Of a stretch of DNA of 64,000 nucleotides, positions 36,526-45,700 are shown piece after piece. Under the pieces are notes generated by a model that saw nothing but the letters and a program-made list of their open reading frames with translations, was not told the origin of the DNA and made no database searches. The position numbers were made by a program, and so were the translations under genes. Origin of the DNA: Bacteroidota bacterium (lineage in GTDB: Bacteria > Bacteroidota > Bacteroidia > AKYH767-A > 2013-40CM-41-45); the NCBI GenBank assembly GCA_003389385.1, contig QQVM01000020.1:186001-250000 (forward strand), read 5' to 3'. The number at the start of each line of letters is the position of its first letter. Position 1 is the first letter of the stretch.

Positions 36526-37914
36526 ATGAAGAAAAGTTCAGTAAAAAGATCCTGGGCCGAACCGTATAAGATTAAAATGGTCGAGCTACTTAAAATGAGC
36601 AGCAAAGAGGATCGGGAAAAGGCATTGATCGCTGCAGGTTACAATACCTTTTTGCTGAGATCGGCTGATGTGTACATAGACCTGCTGACTGACAGCGGAA
36701 CTTCTGCGATGTCTGACAGACAGTGGGCAGGAATGATGATGGGAGATGAAGCATATGCGGGCAGCGAAAATTATTACAACCTTGAAAAAGTTGTAAAAAA
36801 AGTATACGGGTACCGATATCTCATTCCAACACATCAAGGGCGCGGAGCCGAGCATATCCTTTCAAAAATCCTTATAAAAAAAGGCGATGTCATTCCTGGA
36901 AACATGTATTTCACTACCACAAGGCTTCACCAGGAGCTTTCCGGAGGTCGTTTCGAAGACATTATAATTGATGAAGCACATGATCCTGAAAGTGAGTTTC
37001 CTTTTAAGGGTAATGTAGATCTAGGAAAACTCGATCAAATCGTCAGCAGACACGGTGCCTCAAAAATCCCTTATGTTTCGATTGCAACTTCTGTGAACAT
37101 GGCAGGAGGACAACCGATTTCAATGGAGAATCTCAGGAACTTGCGCCAATATACTGCTGAGAAAGGAATAAGAGTGATTCACGACATGACCAGAGTAGCA
37201 GAGAACGCCCACTTTATTAAAGTTCGTGAAAAAGGATATTCCGGGAAATCCATTCGGGAAATTATACATGAAATATGCAGCCTTACCGATGGAGCAACGA
37301 TGAGTGCAAAAAAAGATGCATTGGTAAACATTGGTGGATTTCTCGCAGTCAACGAACGACAAGTTTTCGAACAGGCTCGAAGTCTTGTTGTTGTTTATGA
37401 AGGATTGCACACCTATGGAGGACTTGCCGGCAGAGATATGGAGGCAATGGCCATCGGAATTGAAGAATCTGTCCATGATGATCATATTCAGGCCAGAATA
37501 GGGCAGGTTGAATACCTTGGCAGAAAGCTCATGGAAAGTGGAATTCCTATTGTAAGACCTATCGGAGGTCATGGCATTTTCATAGATGCAAAAAAGTTTC
37601 TGCCTCATATAGATCAGAATAATTATCCTGCTCAGTCACTTGCTGCGGAGATATTCCTTGACTCAGGTGTGCGATCCATGGAAAGGGGAATTGTTTCTGC
37701 CGGAAGAAACCCAGACACCGGTAAAAACAATAAGCCTGAATTGGAGCTTGTCCGTCTTACCATCCCAAGAAGAGTGTACACACAAGCACATATGGATGTG
37801 GTGGCTGAAAGTGTGATTGAAGTGCACAGAAACCGAAAGCGAATCAGAGGGCTTAAAATGATTTATGAACCGAAGTACCTGCGCTTTTTTCAGGCCAGGT
37901 TCAAGCCTGTGTGA
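36526..37914 (+). CDS. tpl: Tyrosine phenol-lyase
   Basis: 462 residues of the beta-eliminating lyase family (fold type I, PLP). PLP-binding residues: Lys264 in TMSAKKDALVN, D221 and R224 in HDMTR. The substrate markers are those of tyrosine phenol-lyase, not tryptophanase: T130 in YFTTTR (Thr124 of the Citrobacter enzyme), VRSMERG with the phenol-binding Arg, and Phe454 in LRFF. Reaction: L-tyrosine + H2O to phenol, pyruvate and ammonia. No signal peptide, so cytosolic. It sits between the NorC-like and tryptophanase genes in one transcript. Very similar in motifs to enterobacterial TPL, but base composition is like its neighbours, so recent transfer is not evident. Confidence 0.92.
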   Translation: MKKSSVKRSWAEPYKIKMVELLKMSSKEDREKALIAAGYNTFLLRSADVYIDLLTDSGTSAMSDRQWAGMMMGDEAYAGSENYYNLEKVVKKVYGYRYLIPTHQGRGAEHILSKILIKKGDVIPGNMYFTTTRLHQELSGGRFEDIIIDEAHDPESEFPFKGNVDLGKLDQIVSRHGASKIPYVSIATSVNMAGGQPISMENLRNLRQYTAEKGIRVIHDMTRVAENAHFIKVREKGYSGKSIREIIHEICSLTDGATMSAKKDALVNIGGFLAVNERQVFEQARSLVVVYEGLHTYGGLAGRDMEAMAIGIEESVHDDHIQARIGQVEYLGRKLMESGIPIVRPIGGHGIFIDAKKFLPHIDQNNYPAQSLAAEIFLDSGVRSMERGIVSAGRNPDTGKNNKPELELVRLTIPRRVYTQAHMDVVAESVIEVHRNRKRIRGLKMIYEPKYLRFFQARFKPV

Positions 37915-37936
37915 TAATTTGGACTAAATGAGCTAA

Positions 37937-39313
37937 ATGGAATTCAAGACTATCATAGAACCCTTCCGAATAAAGTCAGTTGAACAAATTCAGTTGTCAA
38001 CTGCTGAACAAAGGCAAAAATTCATCAGGGAAGCCCATTACAATCCTTTCCTGCTGAGAAGCAACCAGGTGATCATCGACTTGCTGACTGACAGCGGAAC
38101 ATCAGCGATGAGCGCTGATCAATGGGCGGCAATCATGCGTGGTGACGAATCTTATGCAGGAGCTGAAAGCTGGTATCGTTTTGAATCTGCAGTTTCCGAT
38201 CTGACAGGAATGCCTTTCATTCTTCCAGCTCATCAGGGTAGAGCGGCGGAGAGAATTCTTTATTCAATTCGCGGAGGAAAAGACAAAATGTTTGTAAGCA
38301 ATACGCATTTTGATACAACTCGCGCAAACATTGAATTTACTGGAGCGATGGCAATGGATATTCCAGTGAAGGAATCTGCAAATTTCAGCAGCGAGGAAAG
38401 GTTTAAAGGGAACCTTGACCTGAAACTTTTAGAAGACCAAATTCTTGCTAATGGTCCGGAAAACATGGGAGGAGTGATTGTTACTGTAACAAATAATTCT
38501 GGTGGCGGTCAGCCCGTTAGTTTCAGCAACCTAAAGGAAGTAAGCAGAATATGCAGGCAACACAATGTCATGCTGATTCTGGATGCATGCAGGATTGCTG
38601 AAAACGCTTATTTCATCAGGGAGTTTGAAAAAGGATGTGAACAATATTCATATTCTGAAATCGCGAGGATGATGTGTGATCTCTGCGATGCTGTCATCAT
38701 GAGCGCGAAAAAAGACGCGCTTGTTAATATGGGTGGTTTTCTTGCATTACGGGATAAAAAGTTAGCGGATGAATGTATCCAGTCTTTGATCATTACTGAA
38801 GGTTTCACGACTTATGGCGGACTTAGTGGAAGAGATATGGAAGCGATCGCTGTAGGACTTAAGGAGGTTTTTAATCCGGATTATCTCAGATACAGGGTGC
38901 GAAGTACCGGTTATCTCGGAGATTCATTGAAAAAATCCGGAATACCTGTAATGTCTCCTTCTGGTGGACATGCCGTATACATAGTAGCTTCAGAGTTTTA
39001 TTCTCATATACCAGTGAATCAGTATCCCGGACAAACTCTTGTTTGCGAGTTGTACAAAGCAGGAGGAATCCGCGCAGTAGAAGTTGGTTCCGTAATGTTT
39101 GGAAAGTATGATGAGAAAGGAGATCTGATTCCTGCCAGATATGAACTTGTCCGTCTTGCAATACCAAGAAGAGTTTACACTCAAAGTCACATAGATTATG
39201 TCATTGAAGTTTGTGATCATGTATACAAGAACAGAAAGGAAGCTAGAGGAATGAAAATCACTTATGAGCCAGGTTTTTTGAGACATTTTACATCCAGATT
39301 TGAACCTGTATGA
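37937..39313 (+). CDS. tnaA: Tryptophanase
   Basis: 458 residues, same family as the preceding gene but with tryptophanase markers: D126 in HFDTTR (Asp137 of E. coli TnaA), IRAVEVGS in place of VRSMERG, and His450 in LRHF (His463 of E. coli). The PLP lysine is K259 in VIMSAKKDALVN. Reaction: L-tryptophan + H2O to indole, pyruvate and ammonia. No TnaC-like leader peptide or separate promoter is visible; the 22-bp gap to tpl implies cotranscription. The tpl/tnaA pair therefore covers two aromatic amino acids and is an old duplication with distinct specificities. The NorB-like gene follows after 35 bp. Confidence 0.92.
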   Translation: MEFKTIIEPFRIKSVEQIQLSTAEQRQKFIREAHYNPFLLRSNQVIIDLLTDSGTSAMSADQWAAIMRGDESYAGAESWYRFESAVSDLTGMPFILPAHQGRAAERILYSIRGGKDKMFVSNTHFDTTRANIEFTGAMAMDIPVKESANFSSEERFKGNLDLKLLEDQILANGPENMGGVIVTVTNNSGGGQPVSFSNLKEVSRICRQHNVMLILDACRIAENAYFIREFEKGCEQYSYSEIARMMCDLCDAVIMSAKKDALVNMGGFLALRDKKLADECIQSLIITEGFTTYGGLSGRDMEAIAVGLKEVFNPDYLRYRVRSTGYLGDSLKKSGIPVMSPSGGHAVYIVASEFYSHIPVNQYPGQTLVCELYKAGGIRAVEVGSVMFGKYDEKGDLIPARYELVRLAIPRRVYTQSHIDYVIEVCDHVYKNRKEARGMKITYEPGFLRHFTSRFEPV

Positions 39314-39348
39314 TCTGATTTCTAAAGTAAATAACAGATAAATAATAC

Positions 39349-40719
39349 ATGAGACTTATAACTGAGAATAAAATCAGCCTTCTTACCTCAGTTTCTGTTA
39401 TCTCTGCGTTATTGTTTTTACTGATTGGCCTGTTGGCAGGATTAGCTTCCAGCCTACAATATATATTTCCCGATTTTCTGAAATCATCGCTGCCATTTTC
39501 TCATTTGCGTCCAATTCATACTTCACTTGTCATTTCCTGGATAGTAATGGCAGCCTGCGGTGGGATCTATTTTTACCTCAGGGAAATCAAAGGAAATGAA
39601 TTGAAATTTCAGCGGTTTGGATGGCTTCAGGTAATCATGTTTATTACAGCGAATATCATTGCCTGCTGTGCATACGCTTTCGGATACTTCGGTGGCAGAG
39701 AGTATCTGGAGTTTCATCCGTCAATAGCGATTCCCTTGCTGGTTTCATGGCTGGCTTTCGGAATTTTCTTCGTAAAAAATACCGCAGAAGTCCGAAAAAA
39801 TCCTCCGGTTTATATTTACATGTGGATTACCGGTATAGTATTTTTTATTCTGACACTTACAGAGTCTCAACTGTGGTTATTCAGGCATTTCTCCGGAAAT
39901 CCGGTAAGGGATGTCACTGTCCAGTGGAAAGCGCTAGGAATGATGGTCGGAAGTTGGAACATGCTTGTCTATGGAACAGCATTTTATCTTCTTGTCAGGA
40001 TAAGCGGTGATGAAAATTCCGCACGATCAGGCAAGTCTTTCTTCTTCTATTTTCTTGGATTTATAAATCTGCTGTTCAACTGGGGGCATCACACTTATGT
40101 TGTGCCAGCTTCTCCCTGGATAAAAAATATCGCTTACATCATCAGCATGACCGAATTAATCATTCTGTTCAGGATTATTTGGGAATGGAAGCAATCACTC
40201 AGAGAAAGTGCAAAACACCTTCATTTGATGTCTTACAGGTTCATCATGGCAGCGGACGTGTGGATTTTCATTAACCTTATACTTGCAATTGGAATATCAG
40301 TGCCTTGGGTCAATTCTTTCACTCATGGAACTCATATTACTGTGGCTCATGCAATGGGCGCAACAATTGGCATCAACTGCATGATTCTTTTCGCATCACT
40401 GATTTATATTCAGGAAAAAGTAAACAGTTCAGTCATATCAGGTAAAAGAAAATCACTCAATGCGGGATTTTTCGTCAGCAACTTTTCCTTATTTGTCTTC
40501 TGGATGGCCTTACTAGCCGCTGGGATGCAAAATATCATAAACCGAAATGAAATGCATTTCGGGCTTTTAAAGAGTTTGCTTCTCCCATACTACAAAGTTC
40601 TCTTTTTTTCAGGGGCTATGCTCTTCATTGGTTTATTGTTTTTGATTCTTCCTTTGATTTCACTTTATATACAAAGAAAATATCAGATTTCAAATAATCT
40701 TTCGTTTTCTCAACTTTGA
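39349..40719 (+). CDS. NorB-like heme-copper oxidase superfamily protein with altered metal ligands
   Basis: 456 residues, about 12 membrane helices. Recognisable landmarks: low-spin heme His57 (HLRPIHTSL), the GHH pair H247/H248 (two of three active-site metal ligands) and H334 in THITVAHAMG (heme b3 ligand). Compared by eye with Paracoccus NorB and with CcoN of this window, the segment VQWKALGMMVGSW (191-203) lacks the third metal His and the Glu of NorB, and M336 replaces the second low-spin heme His of the HxH motif. It may be a divergent nitric oxide reductase, or a heme protein with another activity. It is coexpressed with the NorC-like cytochrome. The stop codon lies inside an FNR-type box. 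Confidence 0.72.
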   Translation: MRLITENKISLLTSVSVISALLFLLIGLLAGLASSLQYIFPDFLKSSLPFSHLRPIHTSLVISWIVMAACGGIYFYLREIKGNELKFQRFGWLQVIMFITANIIACCAYAFGYFGGREYLEFHPSIAIPLLVSWLAFGIFFVKNTAEVRKNPPVYIYMWITGIVFFILTLTESQLWLFRHFSGNPVRDVTVQWKALGMMVGSWNMLVYGTAFYLLVRISGDENSARSGKSFFFYFLGFINLLFNWGHHTYVVPASPWIKNIAYIISMTELIILFRIIWEWKQSLRESAKHLHLMSYRFIMAADVWIFINLILAIGISVPWVNSFTHGTHITVAHAMGATIGINCMILFASLIYIQEKVNSSVISGKRKSLNAGFFVSNFSLFVFWMALLAAGMQNIINRNEMHFGLLKSLLLPYYKVLFFSGAMLFIGLLFLILPLISLYIQRKYQISNNLSFSQL

Positions 40720-40759
40720 TGCTGGTCATTTTTTTGCCGAGTATTTCCGCGGACATTTG
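40717..40759 (+). promoter_or_regulatory. FNR-type box and -7 element of second mbnP
   Basis: TGATGCTGGTCA (40717-40728) contains the stop codon of the NorB-like gene. GACATTTG (40752-40759), one mismatch from TAnnTTTG, follows at exactly 35 bp. This gives the mbnP/mbnH pair its own promoter in addition to read-through, and supports the ATG at 40780 as its start. Confidence 0.6.
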
Positions 40760-40779
40760 TGGGAAATTGCTCAACAATC

Positions 40780-41511
40780 ATGAGATTACGCCTTTTGTTT
40801 TTCCTGCTGCTCATCGCAGTCATAAATGCTTGCAAAAAAGATGATGAGCAGAGTGTTGCCCCTGGTATTGTTAATACAAGTCTGAATATTGAGATATCTT
40901 ATGAAGTAGACGGTCAGTCTCTTCGATTTGATACTTCAGGCTATACATGTGATGCAGGATATAATTACAGCGTAAGCCGGCTTTGGTATTACCTTGGGAA
41001 TGTATGCATGATACGTCAGGATTCTTCATTGGAACTTTTGAAGAATTTTCATTTCGCTGACGCAGCAGATGCAAGCACTTCTCAAATTGCAATATCAAAT
41101 GCAAAGGAAGAAAGCTACATAGGATTGCAGTTTTTAATAGGTTTGGATTCCTTGCACAATCAGCCCGGATATTTACCTGCTACCAGCCAGAATCTGAATA
41201 TGGAATGGCCTGTCATGATGGGAGGGGGTTATCATTTTCTCAAGTTTGAAGGTCACTTTAGTGACTCTTCGGGACTTCATGGTTTTGCAATGCATCTTGG
41301 TACTAATAATGCTTTGGGAAAATGTGTCATTTATCATCCAATACTTATTCAATCAGGAACTAACAAGTTGCGACTCGCCATGAACCTTAATGAATGGTTC
41401 AGGAATCCTTTTTTGTATGACTTTAATATTGATGGAAATTATTCCATGGGTAATATGGCCGCAATGATGAAATTAAGCCAAAACGGAAATGATGTGTTTA
41501 TTGTCAAATAA
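40780..41511 (+). CDS. MbnP family lipoprotein (copy 2)
   Basis: The ORF opens at a GTG (40759), but the ATG at 40780 starts a lipoprotein signal (MRLRLLFFLLLIAVINAC), giving 243 residues. MbnP features: SRLWYYLGNVCMI, GLDSLHNQPG, and the MEWPVMMGGGYHFLKFEGHF block. Compared with copy 1 (WTWNTGY) only the first Trp of the W-x-W motif remains, so this belongs to a different MbnP subfamily. It should be a periplasmic copper-related partner of the diheme protein whose gene overlaps its end by 23 bp. Confidence 0.8.
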   Translation: MRLRLLFFLLLIAVINACKKDDEQSVAPGIVNTSLNIEISYEVDGQSLRFDTSGYTCDAGYNYSVSRLWYYLGNVCMIRQDSSLELLKNFHFADAADASTSQIAISNAKEESYIGLQFLIGLDSLHNQPGYLPATSQNLNMEWPVMMGGGYHFLKFEGHFSDSSGLHGFAMHLGTNNALGKCVIYHPILIQSGTNKLRLAMNLNEWFRNPFLYDFNIDGNYSMGNMAAMMKLSQNGNDVFIVK

Positions 41512-42592
41512 AGTAATTAGGTCTTTGTACCTCTTAATCCCCGCATTCTGCCTTACATTCTTTTTCAATTCCTGTACAAGAGAGAATGAGGAGGAGATTA
41601 TCGCGAACAATCAATACCAGACTGTTCCTTATCATATCAGAGTGCCTTCAGGCTGGCCTGAACCATCCATCCCGGATTTTAACCAGACGACTGTGGAAGG
41701 TGTTCGACTGGGACGAATGCTTTTTTACGATCCAATCCTTTCCAGCAACGGACTAACCTGTTCTTCCTGCCATCCTCAGGACAGGGCCTTTGCTGTTCCA
41801 TTCAGAATTAACAGCAGAAATGAAGTTGTCAGTATCCCTCCGATAATGAATCTGGCTTTCAATCCGGATTGGGGATGGAAAGGACAGGATCTGGTTCTTG
41901 ACCATTTACCGCTGACGGATTTCAGTCCTGAATTTTTTAATACCAATATGGACACACTTGTCAGCAGAATTAAAAAGCATAATCTCTACCCGCTTTATTT
42001 TCGAGAAGCGTTCGGAATCGGAGATGTGGCCAATATTTCACATTCAGAACTGCAGCACAAAATTTCTTATGCTTTGATACAGTTTGTCAGAACAGTGATT
42101 TCTGATAATTCAAAATTTGATAAAGTGATGAGGCGCGAGGCAGCTTTTTCGCCGGAAGAACTTTCCGGAGCAAATATCTTCTTCACTGAAAAAGGGGATT
42201 GTTTTCATTGTCACGGCACACCATTATTTACTAACAATACTTTCAATAATACAGGACTGGATTCCATTTTGTCCGGTCAAAATCTTGGCCGTTACCTTTT
42301 CACCGGACTTAACAGCGACAAGGGAAAGTTTAGTTCACCTTCTTTACGGAACATTGAGCTGACAGCGCCTTATATGCATGACAGTCGCTTCAATACCCTC
42401 GAAGAAGTTGTGGAGTTCTATAATTCCGGCGTTAGATGGAATTCTCCGAATATTGATCCGGTGATGACTAAGCCATTCAAAGAATACGGATTAAATCTGA
42501 CTCCTTCCGAAAAAAGTGATCTTATCTCTTTTCTGAAAACACTGACAGATACTTCATTTTTAACCAACCCGGATTATGCAAATCCCTTTTAA
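41489..42592 (+). CDS. Diheme cytochrome c peroxidase family protein, MbnH-like (copy 2)
   Basis: 367 residues with a lipoprotein-type signal (LLIPAFCLTFFFNSC), two heme motifs (CSSCH and CFHCH) and the superfamily block FSSPSLRNIELTAPYMHDSR. It differs from copy 1 at MHDS versus MHDG and is about as diverged from it as two members of one family. The 23-bp overlap with mbnP copy 2 shows a dedicated pair. The expected role is oxidation of the partner protein (Trp to kynurenine in known MbnP/MbnH), with peroxide reduction as the alternative. Starts at 41489 or 41492 are equivalent. Confidence 0.83.
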   Translation: MMCLLSNKVIRSLYLLIPAFCLTFFFNSCTRENEEEIIANNQYQTVPYHIRVPSGWPEPSIPDFNQTTVEGVRLGRMLFYDPILSSNGLTCSSCHPQDRAFAVPFRINSRNEVVSIPPIMNLAFNPDWGWKGQDLVLDHLPLTDFSPEFFNTNMDTLVSRIKKHNLYPLYFREAFGIGDVANISHSELQHKISYALIQFVRTVISDNSKFDKVMRREAAFSPEELSGANIFFTEKGDCFHCHGTPLFTNNTFNNTGLDSILSGQNLGRYLFTGLNSDKGKFSSPSLRNIELTAPYMHDSRFNTLEEVVEFYNSGVRWNSPNIDPVMTKPFKEYGLNLTPSEKSDLISFLKTLTDTSFLTNPDYANPF

Positions 42593-42718
42593 TAAATTTT
42601 CTGAGCAGGATCATTCATCCTTCCAGCATGATTATACAATTCTTTTCATGACATTTTTCATCTTTTTATCTGCTCTTTCTTTTTGTTAAAAAAAATGTTT
42701 ATTAAATTTAATAATGCA

Positions 42719-42762
42719 TGATTTGCATCATACTTCAATTATTTTTTGTCATGCTATTTCAC
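42719..42762 (+). promoter_or_regulatory. FNR-type box upstream of B12 ribonucleotide reductase
   Basis: TGATTTGCATCA (42719-42730) is a perfect TGAT-N4-ATCA palindrome ending 55 bp before the ATG at 42786. A weak -7-like TATTTCAC lies at 42755 (offset 36). Confidence 0.65.
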
Positions 42763-42785
42763 CCGGAATTTGAAAATCGCATGTG

Positions 42786-45700
42786 ATGAAAAAACAACGC
42801 AATAGAAAACAGGCAGAAGAGAAGTACAAGGCTCTTAAAATCGAAAGATATTTTACTGACAATTCTCTTTCACCTTACGAACAATTTACTTTTGAATTGA
42901 GGAAGTCCTGTATTCGGGGGCCAAAGGGCGAGGTTGTTTTTGATATGGATAATGTGGAAGTCCCTTCAGCCTGGTCGCAAGTGGCTACAGATGTATTGGC
43001 ACAAAAATATTTCAGGAAAACAGGTGTTCCAATGAATGACGGCAGTACTGGCAGCGAGACCTCATTGAAGCAGGTTGTTCACAGAATGGTTTCTTGCTGG
43101 ACCGAATGGGCAAATCGTTATGGGTATTTTGAATCGAAGAACGATTCCCAGGCATTTTATGATGAACTAGCCTTTATGCTTCTCGGACAATATGCCGCAC
43201 CTAATTCACCTCAGTGGTTTAATACAGGTTTATATTCTGTTTATGGAATCAAAGGAAAGGGACAGGGGCATTATTATGTGGATCCGCAAACAGAAGCAGT
43301 TAAGCTGTCAGACAGCGCTTATGAAAGACCGCAGCCGCATGCCTGTTTCATTCTTTCTGTGAAAGATGATTTGGTCAATGAGGGAGGTATTATGGATCTC
43401 TGGCTCAGAGAAGCCAGGATATTCAAATACGGTAGCGGAGTTGGAACAAATTTCTCGAATATCAGAGGTGTAAATGAAAAGTTGAGCGGAGGCGGTTATT
43501 CATCCGGCCTTATGTCATTCCTCAAGATTGGAGACAGAGCTGCAGGAGCAATCAAATCAGGAGGAACAACACGCCGGGCAGCAAAAATGGTTTGTCTTGA
43601 CATGGATCATCCGGAAATTGAATCTTTTATTCAATGGAAAATGAATGAAGAACTCAAGGCCGCCGCTCTAATTGCCGCCGGATATGAAAGGGACTACGAG
43701 GGAGAGGCATACAACACCATTTCCGGACAAAACTCAAACAACTCTGTAAGAGTTCCTGATGCTTTTATGGAAGCTTTGGGTAAAAATCATTACTGGGATC
43801 TTGTCTCCAGAACAGACGGAAGTGTAGTTAAATCTGTTAAAGCTGTAAAACTGTGGAATGAAATTGCTGAGGCGGCATGGAGATGCGCTGACCCTGGCTT
43901 GCAGTTTGACACAACAATTAACGACTGGCATACATGTCCTGAGTCAGGGCCAATCCGCGCATCTAATCCCTGTTCCGAGTACATGTTCCTCGACGATACA
44001 GCATGCAATTTGGCGAGCCTTAATCTTGAAAAGTTTTTCGATCTGGAAAACGGAGAACTCAACATACCTGCATTTCGACATGCATGCCGCCTCTGGACTA
44101 TCGTACTTGAAGTATCAGTTCTTATGGCACAGTTCCCAAGCAGCGATGTTGCACGACTCAGTTATGAGTATCGCACGCTTGGACTTGGATTTGCAGGTCT
44201 TGGATCAGTGCTTATGCGATCTGGTATTCCTTATGACAGTGACAAAGGCCGTGCAATTGCTTCGGCGGTTTCTGCGATTATGACTGGGTCTGCTTATTCG
44301 GCATCCGCTGAAATGGCCAGGTATTTTGGACCTTTTAAGGGCTATCATAAAAATAAATCCAGTATGCTGAGAGTGATAAGGAATCACAGATATGCGGCAT
44401 ATCACGCAGCTGATGCCTATGAAAATCTACACGTCAAACCTGAAGGCCTCGATGCTGCAAATTGTCCGGATTATTTATTAAAAGCAGCCTGCGAAAGTTG
44501 GGATCTCGCGCTTCGTCTTGGAGAGCAGTACGGCTACCGAAATGCTCAGGTTAGCGTCATCGCTCCAACCGGTACAATCGGGCTTGTGATGGATTGTGAT
44601 ACAACAGGGGTGGAACCGGACTTTGCATTGGTAAAATTTAAAAAACTTTCTGGTGGAGGTTATTTTAAAATAGTTAATCAAAGTGTTCCTCATGCGTTGA
44701 AGTTCCTAGGTTACAGTAAAAGTGAGATTCGTGAAATGATAGATTTTGTCCGCGGAAGCGGAAGCTTTAAAAACGCTCCCTTTATCAATGTGGAGACCTT
44801 AAGATCGAAAGGATTCACTGATGATGATTTAAAAAAACTCGATGAACTGGCTTCGTCTGCATTTGACATACGCTTTCTTTTCAATGAACAGGTACTGGGA
44901 AAGAACTGTGTAGAAAGAACAGGTTTTAGTCAGAAGGCATCAGGTTCAAGTAGTGAAGGACTCCTTGAATTTATGGGTTTCACTACATCTCAAATTGAAG
45001 AAGCAAATCACTTTGTGTGCGGCAACATGACACTGGAAGGGGCGCCTCATTTAAACGATGCGCATCTGGCAGTATTTGATTGTGCCAACAAATGCGGAAC
45101 AGGAAGCAGATTTATACATCCATTTGGACATATAAAAATGATGGCCGCTGTGCAGCCTTTTATTTCCGGGGCGATCTCAAAAACAATTAATCTCCCGAAT
45201 GAAGCAACTGTAGAAGATATCATGTCATGTTATGCATTGAGCTGGGAAAAAGGCTTAAAAGCAATTGCGTTGTACAGAGATGGCTCAAAGTTTTCTCAGC
45301 CGCTCAGTTCGAAAAAGTCAGAAATGAAAAAAACACACACGGAAAACATTGCGGCTCTCCCGGATGAGCTTACAGCCGACCAGGTGCTTGATGCAGCTAA
45401 GAGACTGATATCATTATCTTCTGATACGAAATTTAAAAGACAACTCTCAAATATCGTTCACAGGAAAAGACTGCCGGAAAAACGGCAAGGCTTCACGCAG
45501 AAGTCTAAAGTGGGAGGTCACACTATCTTTGTAAGAACCGGCGAGTATGATGACGGAACATTGGGTGAGATATTCATTGATATGCACAAAGAAGGAGCCT
45601 CTTTCAGGTCCTTGCTTAATTGTTTTGCCATCTCAGTTTCCATTGGCTTGCAATACGGAGTCCCACTTGAAGAGTTTGTGGAAAAATTCATCTTCACAAG

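Noticed and set aside
36526-39313. Two similar lyase genes taken as a recent tandem duplication
   Set aside because: Diagnostic active-site residues differ consistently (Thr/Arg/Phe against Asp/Val/His), so they are functionally distinct enzymes and an old divergence.
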